The notes below the pieces were generated by a model. The model was not told the DNA's origin. It saw only the letters and a list, made by a program, of their open reading frames with translations, and searched no databases. Positions 40,201 through 49,725 of a DNA stretch of 64,000 nucleotides are shown here, in pieces (the first letter of the stretch is position 1; every line of letters starts with the position of its first letter). The translations under genes and the position numbers were made by a program. The DNA is taken from contig NC_089220.1 in assembly GCF_963924675.1 (NCBI RefSeq), positions 116,514,697 to 116,578,696 on the forward strand, written 5' to 3'. The DNA comes from Phocoena phocoena (lineage: Eukaryota > Chordata > Mammalia > Artiodactyla > Phocoenidae).

Positions 40201-41691
40201 CAATGGAAGAAGCAGCTGGTGTCCCCAGACCAGGCCAGGCCGGAGGAAGCCTGGGTGAGTGGCCCCTCAGGCAACCAAGGGTCTGCCTGCAGGCCTGGAG
40301 AAGCCGAGCCCCACAGGCACTGGGTCTGATGGCACCAGTGCGCCCCCTCTGTCCAGAAAGAGGAGCAAGCACCGCATTTGGGAACTAGTCTCCCCCAAGG
40401 TCTGGAGGGAACGGAGGGCAGGGGTGAAATGCTGCATTTCACCTGGATGGGGTGGACCTGCCAGGCAGGGGAATGGGCAGGAGGGCGGCTCTGCACAAGC
40501 AAAGGCTCACAGAGCCCCACGGCTGGGGCTGGGGAAATGAGTTGCCACGTATTTAGATGTGGGTCTCCAGACAAGTGACAGAAATAGACCGGGTGTTTAT
40601 TTGCATGTAGCTCCACGTGTGATTTGATTCACATACGTTTGCTTAATGCTCAGAATCCTCATTTCCCCTCCACTGCCATCCTGGCTTCTCCCCTTGGGAG
40701 TCATGTCCCATGGCAGACCCAGCCTGGGGCCTGAGAGCTGAGCTCAGTCAAGATGTTAGATGCTGGGCAGAAGAGGCCAGCGGCTCCTGTGAGCTTTGCT
40801 GGGCTCTGGCAGCTCTAGGTTTGAATCATGTCCTCAGGACAGAGCAGCTGAGGCTGGGCTGCTGGAGTGGGGCAGAGGGGAGGGAGGCCACACTCCAAGG
40901 CCAGGCCCAGGACTCCCCCTGCCAGGTTCTACCCACCCCTGAAAGAGGTGGCCAACGACCCAAGCACCGGGAGTTGACTGTGCCCTAGGGGAAGTGGGGA
41001 GGAGAGGACTGGCCTCCTTTTGGGGCAGAACCACTTCTGGAAAGGGGAGGAACTTTGAGAAAGCTCCCAATTGGCCACTGTCAAGGGGGAAGCCACCATC
41101 CTCAAGGAAAGGCTTTGAGAGGAGGCGGGAGTCAGAAGCCCAGGTGGAGAGGGTTAGATAAACCTAATGTATCCCAAATGAGGAGGGCCCAGGTAATGGT
41201 GTAAGGCCTCTAGAAGGAAGAGGGCTGCAAATCCCTGGGGAAGGTGAACTCTGAAAAGAGATGGGCTGTGCCCTGGGCCCTAGAGAAGAGGCTGGCACTC
41301 CTGCAGGACTCAGCTAAGGTCAGTGCCCTACTCCGTGGACAGCAGACTCTGCTCCAAGACCTGCAAGAGATGAGGTAAGGGCACAGGGGGATGAGGATCC
41401 TGGGGGAGAGGAAGGAGAAGTCCCCATCCACCAACTTGGCTTCTCTGCCTGAAGACCGCCCCCCATTAGTCCTTTATTCCTTTCATCGTTTCTCGAGCAC
41501 CCAGCACAAAGTCTGGAGCATAGCGAGGGGCTAGGGGCCAAGTTAGGTTTGTTGAACTGACCTGAAATGAACTGAATCAAGTTAAAATTTTGAAACTCCT
41601 AGTTTAAGCACAACTCCCTGAGACATTCTTACCCCAAGAGGGTTAGTAAATTTGAGCCTTCCTTCAGTGATAGCTTCTGGAAGGAGGGAAG

Positions 41692-41788
41692 TTTTTTTTT
41701 GACCACTCCACGCGGCATGCGGGATCGAACCCGCGCCCCTTGCACTGGCAGCATGGAGTCTTAACCACTGGACTGCCAGGGAAGTCCC
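41692..41788 (-). mobile_element. Short tRNA-derived SINE fragment
   Basis: Reverse complement starts gggacttccctggcagtccagtgg, carries the tRNA B-box region (gggttcgatccc-like) and ends in A9. It is much shorter than the CHR copies, with no clear target-site duplication. In an LMAN1L intron. Confidence 0.7.
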
Positions 41789-44379
41789 AGCGGGGAACAT
41801 TTTGATGGGGTTCTTGGAGGGAGCACAACCAAAATCAGGCCCAGCTGGGGAGTGGGCAGTCCATGACTTCATTTTACCCTCCTCCGGCCTCCCCAGCAGC
41901 CCTCTCTAGGCCAGGCCTCTGGAGTTACCCATGGAGCCCCGGGGGCAGGGGGTCACCTTGATGCCATGGGAGGAGGATGGCTTCAGGTTGTATGCTGTGG
42001 CTGCACCCCAACCCCAGCCCTCCTCCTTACATCTAGATGCCTGGGGGCCAGAGACTGAAGGCAGAGCCCAGGGAGCCTGGGGTTGAGACAGACAGCTTTA
42101 GAGAGATGCTTCTCTGAGCTAAAGCTGTCTTGAGGAGAAGCTCTGGGGTAAAAAGACCAGTCCCCAAAAGGAGCCATATGGATGGTGTCTGTTTCTCACC
42201 CAGGTGCTGCCTTTGGGGATTATGAGAAATGGTTAGGCAGTTTGGGTGCAATCAGAGGGGATAATGAGCTCTTTCCCTTGGTTTCCACCCTGCACCAGGG
42301 ATGCAGCTGCTCACATGGCCTCAAGAGCCCAGGTCTTCTATCTGCCTGTGGGCACCAAGCATCATTTCTTAGAGCTGGCCCAGATCCTGAGCCTTCTGCA
42401 GAAGGACCTGCGGGGTCCAGTGGTGAGGGGCAAGGAAGGGGGGGGCCGTGGGGCTCAGCCCCCTTCTTCCAGCACTTCTGCAGCCCCAGGCGCCTCCTGC
42501 TTTTGCCCTCCCCTCCTGGGACTCCTGTCAGGCACACCTGTGTCTGTGTCTGTGTGTGCACACAGGCATGCAGGCACACAGATCTCATCTTCTCTCTGCC
42601 TTCTCTGCTCTCTGGAGAGTCCCACAGACTCAGTACCAGCAGGGCCCTGGAGACCACTTGGCCCAGCTTCCACAATGACCAGAAGATAAACGGGAATAGG
42701 CTGTGCCCAAGATCATTCAAAGCTTCATGGTGAAGTCCACTCTTCCTTGTGCCCCACCCCATCTTGCTCTTTTCCTTGCCCTCTCCATCACTCTGTCTTT
42801 TGCTCTCTACTTCTCTCTCTTGCTTATCTCTAGAGACTTCGGCCCCCTGGAGATCCCAGGCCCCAGGCCCTCCCAGCTGTTCCCACAGATGGAGCCATGG
42901 GATCTGGGGTGGGGAGGCAGCTTTGTACTCTGCCCTCTCTCCAAGTTCCCTGGATGAGAGTCAGGGTACCCCAACACTGGGAGAGGGAAACAAAGCCAAC
43001 AGTGGCCCAGATTCTAGGTCCCCTCCCTCCTTCTGGGTAAGAAGCTGATGCAGGGTCTTAGAACATCTCCTTTCAGAAAGCGGCAGCCAAGGACTCCTGC
43101 CCACCTGGTCAGCCCCCAGGGGTTTCCTCGTGTCTGCAGCCTGGAATCTTCCTGTTCTTCCTCCTCATCCAGACTGCAGGCTTCTTCTGCTATGTACACT
43201 TCAGGTGGGCCTTCCCATGGCAGGACTTCCCACACCTAACTAGCATCTCTTGGGTCTGGGCCATAGCCATTCAATTTGAGAGAGGGGATACTGAGGCCCA
43301 GCGGGGGACCTGCATGGTCCCCCAGCTGGCAAGAAGCAGCACCCAAGTTAGGACCTTTTTTTCAATAGAGACTAATGACTGCTCATCTGCTGGTCCCATC
43401 TAGGTCCTACCCTCACAGAACTCACTCTAATGTGAGAAACTGACAAGTAACTGACAGTCACATCCTTTGTGGTCAATGCCATGATGGCAAGAAGCTCAGG
43501 GGCTATAAGAGTGCAGGAAAAAGTACTTGAGCCAGCTTGGGGAGATCAGGGAATCACCTGGAAGGGACATTTGCTATGGGTCCTCAAGGCCACTAGGAGA
43601 TTTCCAGCCTGACAAGATAAGTAAAGGCACTGATATAGAGGAAAAAGCATGAGAAAAGGCATGGAAGCATGAAAAAATATATATTTTGGAGAAAAAGTGG
43701 CAAGTTCAATACTGTAGAGCAAAGGGTGGGACCAGTTTGTGAAACTGGGCAAAGAGAATTTAAAAGGTTGGGGGGAGGTCACCGTTTCTGCTTAATGAGT
43801 GTTCGTCAATGAATGAAACACTTAGAGATGTAAGGTGCGCTAAGGAGCTTAGAAACGGGACAGTCCTTGTTGGTGGTATTTCAAGACAAGAAGAATCAGC
43901 GTGCGCTGGGATGGTCCTGGAGGAGGAGTGAAGTGTGCTGTTTTAAAAGCACAGTGGGAGAGGGGATGGCTGGCAGATGTGGAGAACAGCAAAGGTATGA
44001 GGTGGAAATGATGACAGGCTTATGTGTTATATATGAGTGCAATGGTGGCCATAAGGCTGGAACCACCTGGACAGACCTTGAATGCCAGGAGGAAAGTGTG
44101 GTACTGATGGAGCAGGCCAAGGGAGCCATAGAAGGCCCCAGAGCAGGGGGTGCTATGGTGCAGTGAGTGTAGGGAGGTGGGTAAATATAAGGAGCCTGGT
44201 CTCAAGAGCCCAGAAGGGAGAAGCCCAAGTAAACTTCTTCTCTCCCTGGCAGCAAGCTGGACAAGAACCTTCAGGACTATTTGTCCACAGGCAGCCTTCC
44301 TTTGAGTCCTACACTACAAGTCCCTAGGACCCTGGGGTCTCTGAGGAGGCAGCCCCTCTCCCCCAGCATACATGGGTGA

Positions 44380-45442
44380 CCTACCTCAACGCCCTGAAGA
44401 AATGTCCACTTCTCATCACTAGGAAGTCACTCTATGTCTGGGAGGTGGAGAGCTTGGCCAGTGTTCTCTGCCTCTGGGTACCCAGCTTTTACCCACACCT
44501 TAGCTTTTGGGGAGCTCCAACCTGATTACCCTCTCCTCATGCTTTGATATGCTCATTTACCTTCCAGCTTCACCTTAATCTCTCTGAAGGCAACCTCTTC
44601 TAGATGGTAGCTGAGAGTGGGCTCCAAGCAGGCAAGAAGGCCAAGGACTGGCTTGACTGACGAAAGACCAGATACCCCACAGGCCTTGAACCCTGGGCTA
44701 TGGTGGGAGATGGAGTCACAGCTGTGTATAATTCTGTCCCCAAATTCAGCCAGAACAAGGAGTGGTGCCTCCTGGTCCAGCCCAGGCAGCATCACCATGA
44801 ACAACTCTCTCTCGATGCTCCCTGTAGCTCCAGGGGTCAGCAGGGCAGGCGTGTGACCCAGAACTCTGAGAGGCAACCCATGGAGCCATAATTGGGATTC
44901 CCTGCTCTCTGATCTCCCTCCCTTTCCCAGTGTCAAGCTCTCTGGGCAGCTGCTGGGGCAGTGGGTTGGAAAGAAGGTTGGGGAGGGACCAGGGCTACTC
45001 GCATTCCCAGCTGAAATCCTGGCTACCCGGGGGAGGAGGAAGTGGGCGGGAGAATAGGGAGCTGTGTACTAGGCGCATAACAGCACAGCTCGTTCCCCTG
45101 GGGAGCGACCCCCTCCCCGAACCCCTCGCGGCCGGCCCCAATCCGTTGGCAGCAGTGCCCAGAGGAGCTTGGCATTGAAGGAGGCACGTGGGGTAGGCGG
45201 GTGTGAGGAGCGAGCACGTGGTCCCGCCTCCTCAGCCCCGTGCATGCCCCCCGCCCCCTGTGAGGAGGGGTTTGGGGAGGTGGAGGCGGGCCCGGACAGG
45301 GGCGGGCGGTGGGCGGTGCAGAGCGTGGGGCTCCTGCCGCAGGCAGGAGCTGTCCGTAAGCCGTAGTGCTGAAGTAGGCGCGGACGTGCTTGGGTTCCCG
45401 CCGCGTGGTACCCGGCGCCCGGTGCCCGGGCCAGCGAAGACC
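44380..45442 (+). other. LMAN1L-CPLX3 spacer with CPLX3 promoter region
   Basis: About 1 kb between the LMAN1L stop and the CPLX3 ATG. The first 700 bp show no recognisable gene. The last 400 bp (about 45040-45440) become GC- and CpG-rich and should hold the CPLX3 promoter and 5'UTR. No TATA box stands out. No clear AATAAA for LMAN1L was found here. Confidence 0.5.
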
Positions 45443-48400
45443 ATGGCGTTCATGGTGAAGACCATGGTGGGCGGCCAGCTGAAGAACCTTACTGGGAGCC
45501 TGGGGGGCGGCGAGGACAAGGGGGACGGGGACAAGTCGGCCGCCGAAGCGCAGGGCATGAGCCGAGAGGAGTATGAGGAATACCAGAAGCAACTGGTGGA
45601 AGAGAAGTGAGTGGGATCCCTCCCTGGCTCCAGCAGCCCTCCCCACCCCCCAAGGGCCGCGCGGCCCACCCTTAGGGCAGTCTCAGACCCCGAGCCCCTC
45701 CCCTACTTTTCTAGACGAGGTGAGAGGCTGGGATGCGCCCTCTAGGCTGCCCCCAGAGCCATCCCATCTCAAACCCAGAACCCCGCTCCACACTCGGGCC
45801 CAGGAGTGGGGGACGGGGAGATAGGGGCCTGGGACAAGGTGAGGGCACGTGCATTACTTGTTTCTGACGAAACAAGTAATCCCTTAATCCGATCTGGTCC
45901 CAGCCGTCTGTGTCTTCCAGCTGGAGCTCCTCTGAGCCTGAGGCTCTGAGAAAAGCGGTACAGCTGAGGCAGAATCAGTCATGGAGACAAATCCTGAGAT
46001 GGGGTCCCTCATAGATAATTGAGGCTACTTGTGTGAGGACGACGCTGGGACAGAGAGGGAGCTGGGGTGGCGTTAGGGCCTGAACTCCACAGCTAAGCTG
46101 TTTGGGTCAGATCCTGGCTTCGTTTCTTTTTATCTGGGTGACCCTAGGCAAGTTACTTAACCTTTCTGTGCCTCGGTATCTTCTGTAAAATGGCAATGGT
46201 AATAAAACATGCCTTATATATTTATGAGGGTTAAATTACTTAATGCACATAAACTGCTTAGTGGAGCACCTGGAACACGGCAAATCATTAAAGGTTAGCT
46301 ATTATTTCACTTAATCGTGATAACAGTTTTGTGAGTTGCAAGGTCTTATCCCCATTTTACGAAAGAGGAAGGTAAGTGACTTACTCAAAGACATAAAGTG
46401 GTAGTGGATTCAGGACGCGAACCCATGTCTGTCCTGAATACTTCGCCCCACACGACACAACCTGTCAGGAAAGGAAAAGACCGAGTCGGAGACCGCGAGG
46501 GACATATGTTAGGGTCTGCAGAGACAGCCAGACAGACACCCCCGCCCCGATAGCTCCCGTCCAGCGACGGGTACGGAGGCGATAAAGGGCTCTGTGATAG
46601 CTGGGAGAGGCAGTAAAGATTAATTCCGGCTGGTCAGAGCACCGAGCACCCAAAATACAGGCCCTCGGGCAGGAGGATGCAAACTGCGGCCAGGACCCAG
46701 AGACCCTTCCCGCCCCTTCCTCGCAGACCCCGCCCATTTTCACAGCCCGGGCAGTGATTCCGCCCCCGGTGCCCCCACAGGATGGAGCGGGACGCGCAGT
46801 TCACTCAGAGGAAGGCAGAGCGGGCCACGCTGCGGAGCCACTTCCGAGACAAATACCGGCTGCCCAAGGTAAGCTTAAGAGCCCGGGCTGTAAGGCACCA
46901 CCGGGACCCCTGAGCTCTGGGCTCCGGACTCCTTTGCCCCACTCCCGGCGCCGCAGCTCTCAGGGAGTGTTTGATTAAATCATGGGTTCTCTCACTCGTT
47001 CATTCATTCACTGTTAACTGGAGCCGGCCAAGCCAGGGCTTGGCACTGAGGGGTAGTCCAGTCCTCGGGGGACTGATAGGTTTGTGTTTCTGGAGCCATT
47101 CCAGGCCCCTTCTCTCCTCCAACCCCCACTCACCCAACCCAGAGTCAGGCCTAGGCAGATGGAGAGTTGGAAGGCAGTAGATTTTACCACAGGTAAAATC
47201 TCTTGGGGCTTCTGAACACCCAGGGAGGGAGGTGGGTGGAAAGAAGGCAGCACCTTCTGTGGGCCAGGCACTTGACCTTCACACCCTTACCTAACCCCTC
47301 CGTGACTCTGCCAGGTAGCTACTACCCACACCTACAAATAAGTAAACTGAGGCTCAGAGAGATTAAGGGACTTGGCTAAGGCCATACAGCCAGCGAGGGA
47401 TGGAACCGGAATCAGAGATCAAGCCTCTGCATGCTGAGCCTACACCTGCTCCCGGACCCCTTGCTGCCTTCCAGAGTATGAAGTCTGTCTGCAGAGAGCA
47501 AAGGAACCCCTTTGGTTGGCCAGGCAGCCAGGAGGATGTCTCCCCTAGGTACTGCAGCATCAGATGACCATGTAAGTGTTCTACTCCTGTTGCCTAAGGA
47601 GGGAACTGAGGCACAAGCCACTCCCCGTGCCCAGAATTGTGCTAGACTCTGAAGAGAAACAGAAGCACAGGCTACGGTACACCTGACCTTGATCTTCCAC
47701 TTGAATTGGAAGATCAGATATGTGAATGTCACATTCACTCACTCAACAAATGTTCACTGAGCCCGTGGCTGCCTCTGACTCCCCACAGCACACTAGTCTT
47801 TTGAAAATTTCTCAAAGGGAGAGTTAAACTCAGCTAGGAATGGAGTCATTCCTCCAATGCTCGCACTAAGCGTATAAGAGACACAACTCTGCCATCGGGG
47901 AACACTGAGTCCATTAGGAGAGAGCAGACTTGGCTGTTAACTCAGTAGGACATAAAGTGGAAAGCCCCAGGGCCCCCAAAGGGACAGGGAAGTGCAATGA
48001 CAACCAGTAGGCAGGTGCTGTGCAAGGAGAGCACAGATGTTGGAATCAGGGACATAGGTTTAAATCTAGCTCCCTCACTTCCTAGTGGTGTGACCTTGGG
48101 CAAGTTACTTAAGTTATCTGAGCCTCAATTTCCTTTTTTGTAAAATGGGGAAAACAATACCTACCTCACAGGGTTGTTGTGAGAATTAAAAGCACTCAGC
48201 TCCGTGTCAGCCACAGGATAGGTGTTTGGTGAATGGAACCCATCACTGTGATTGGTAACATCCTTCAGTGTAGTTAATGATAGTCAACACACGACTTAGC
48301 TGACTCAGTCTGTCTCTGAAGGATTTTCATGTTGTCATTATTCACTATGCTAGTGTCTTACCTTCAGCATCTCAGAGTGAAGTGAGGTGGTGTAAAAGTG

Positions 48401-48810
48401 CAAGGTCTCCATATCCAAGCGTCAAAAGCTTGATCCTGGGATGGGGGAGGGGGACTGAGCTCACTGGAACATGGAGCTCCAGAACCTTGGGGCCTGGAAC
48501 CCAGCCCACGCCTCCTCCCTGCCACTCAACTCTGGGTTCTCACAGACCTCCAACCCCACCCCACTCCTTTTCCTCTTCCCTTCAGAATGAGACAGATGAG
48601 AGCCAGATCCAGATGGCAGGTGGAGACGTGGAGCTGCCCCGGGAGCTGGCCAAGATGATTGAGGAGGACACAGAGGAGGAGGAGGAAAGGGCCTCGGTCC
48701 TTGGGCAGCTGCCCAGTCTCCCTGGCTTGGACCTTGGCTCACTTAAGGACAAGGCCCAGACCACACTGGGGGACCTCAAGCAATCAGCTGAGAAGTGCCA
48801 CATCATGTGA
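45443..48810 (+). CDS. CPLX3: CPLX3, complexin-3 (3 coding exons)
   Basis: SNARE-binding regulator of vesicle fusion, enriched at retinal ribbon synapses. Coding exons: 45443-45606 (ATG 45443), 46781-46868, 48586-48810 (TGA 48808). GT-AG junctions and phases fit and give 158 residues, the human length. Features: N-terminal [16 protein letters not shown], an accessory and central helix region rich in charged residues (residues 40-85, [21 protein letters not shown]), an acidic run (EEDTEEEEE) and a C-terminal CaaX box CHIM, which in complexin-3/4 is farnesylated and anchors the protein to membranes. It differs from human at only a few positions and has no lesion. The upstream neighbour LMAN1L, by contrast, is damaged. 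Confidence 0.97.
45853..45890 (+). promoter_or_regulatory. CPLX3: Palindrome plus two TAATCC sites in CPLX3 intron 1
   Basis: ATTACTTGTTTC (45853-45864) and GAAACAAGTAAT (45869-45880) form a perfect 12-bp inverted repeat around a 4-nt TGAC spacer. TAATCC occurs at 45877-45882 and again at 45885-45890. TAATCC is the preferred site of the photoreceptor homeodomain factors CRX/OTX2, so a retinal enhancer role is plausible for this gene. The role is inferred. Confidence 0.45.
46100..46315 (+). repeat. MIR SINE in CPLX3 intron 1
   Basis: 'gggtcagatcctggcttcg', 'gggtgaccctaggcaagttacttaacctttctgtgcctcgg', 'taaaatggcaatggtaataaaac' and 'gagcacctggaacacgg' give a nearly full sense MIR. Confidence 0.8.
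47260..47425 (-). repeat. MIR SINE in CPLX3 intron 2
   Basis: Reverse MIR order: 'gggccaggcacttgacc', 'taagtaaactgaggctcagagagattaagg', 'acttggctaaggccatacagcc'. Confidence 0.7.
48030..48245 (+). repeat. MIR SINE in CPLX3 intron 2
   Basis: Nearly full sense MIR: 'ttggaatcagggacataggtttaaatc', 'tagtggtgtgaccttgggcaagttactta', 'gtaaaatggggaaaacaatacctacctcacagggttgttgtgagaatt'. Confidence 0.82.
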
Positions 48811-49725
48811 CTACTTCCTCTGGGGTTGCCCACTGGGGTGACCAGAGGGCTGGCCCCACATAAGTGCTAACAGCATGCCTCTAATCCCAGGGACCCATAT
48901 CCCATCTTGGCTTTGTTTCCCTGCCCCAGGCCAGCCCCAGGACCCTTCTCATCCATGGCTCCAATCTGCCTTCTGCTTTCTCCCTCTCCAATGGGACCAA
49001 AGTCCCCATTCCTCACCCTACCCCTCAGGACCCACCCTCCCTACTCAGCCTGGGAAGGCCTCCCAAGATTGTAAGAATAGGCCCGACCCTCTCTGGCCAT
49101 GGCCCCAAGTTCCCGAACATAGAAGCACACATAGAGGGACACACAGAGGGATACAGAGACCCTGGCATGTGCAGAGGGATATGGCATAGATGCATCCTGG
49201 CCCACGCAAACACAAACACAGGCCAGCTCCCCTGGGTGCCTAGCTCCTCTAGACACCAACATTCAGATGCGCTTAGAGAGGGGCTTGGGGCAGACACCCT
49301 CAGCAGTCAGGAGGCCTGAGTTCAAGCCTCCACATTTATTCTCCTTAAAACCCAGTGCCCTTTCTGGGCCTTATTTCATCATCTGTAAAATGGGAATGGA
49401 CTGGGTGATTTCTAAGACTTTCTAGCTTGGCCTCCCCGGCCCCTAAGAGTCAACCCCACAGCCCTCGTTGGGTAGGGTAGCAGCTGCAGCCATAGCCTTA
49501 AGGGGCTGCCACCGTGGGCTCCGGCTCTCGGAAGCTGAGTGATGCTATGAGGGGCCTAGTGCCAAGGATGAAGCTGGCACTGAACAGCAGCCCAGGTGGC
49601 TCCGGGCCTTCTCTGGGCCCAGGGCCCAGCCAATTTCTGTTCTGTTCCTGTAGAACTCTCTCTGGATTCCATAGCTGGATTTCCTCTCTCAGCTCAGTGA
49701 AAAATAAAAATTCCAGATGACCTGC
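48811..49725 (+). other. CPLX3: CPLX3 3' untranslated region
   Basis: Runs from the CPLX3 stop to just beyond the AATAAA at 49703. Includes a MIR-like piece (about 49310-49420, 'catcatctgtaaaatgggaatgg'). The end is inferred from the poly(A) signal. Confidence 0.6.
49703..49708 (+). terminator. CPLX3: CPLX3 poly(A) signal AATAAA
   Basis: Canonical AATAAA (within aaaaataaaaa) about 900 nt after the CPLX3 stop; the first canonical plus-strand signal after it. Confidence 0.7.

Larger units (their letters stand above)
33129..44379 (+). pseudogene. LMAN1L: LMAN1L (ERGIC-53-like lectin), apparently inactivated
   Basis: Orthologue by position and sequence of LMAN1L, a relative of the ER-Golgi cargo lectin LMAN1. 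Segments recognised: 33129-33294, 35880-36034, 36148-36255, 36347-36405, 37815-37914, 38282-38402, 38986-39028, 39662-39794, 40103-40254, 41307-41374, 42299-42422, 43077-43204, 44253-44379 (TGA 44377). Landmarks: RRFDYKLSF, WEVEMQMRVTGLG, DGASRVLGSC, ITYWGQRLR, FGVSAAT, coiled-coil segment LAQAERQWKKQL, and a C-terminal hydrophobic span (IFLFFLLIQTAGFFCY). Lesions: two frame-shifting deletions in exon 1 that compensate each other; the exon 2 donor reads AT instead of GT (36035); a 5-bp deletion in exon 7 giving TGA at 39021. Exon 7/8 phases also do not join. One exon present in human LMAN1L between the 40254 and 41307 segments was not found. Downstream exons remain open and in phase, so loss may be recent. 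Human comparison is from memory. Confidence 0.8.

Noticed and set aside
39645..40616. 323-codon minus-strand open frame
   Set aside because: It is antisense to LMAN1L exons 8 and 9, whose sense frames match the lectin protein; it is a shadow frame.
33129..44379. LMAN1L as an intact 13-exon coding gene
   Set aside because: The shifted frame in exon 1, the AT donor at 36035 and the early TGA at 39021 do not allow one continuous reading; a pseudogene call fits better unless reads show errors.
45853..45880. Palindrome as a transcription terminator or CRISPR-like repeat
   Set aside because: The DNA is mammalian and the palindrome is single-copy; such bacterial features do not apply.
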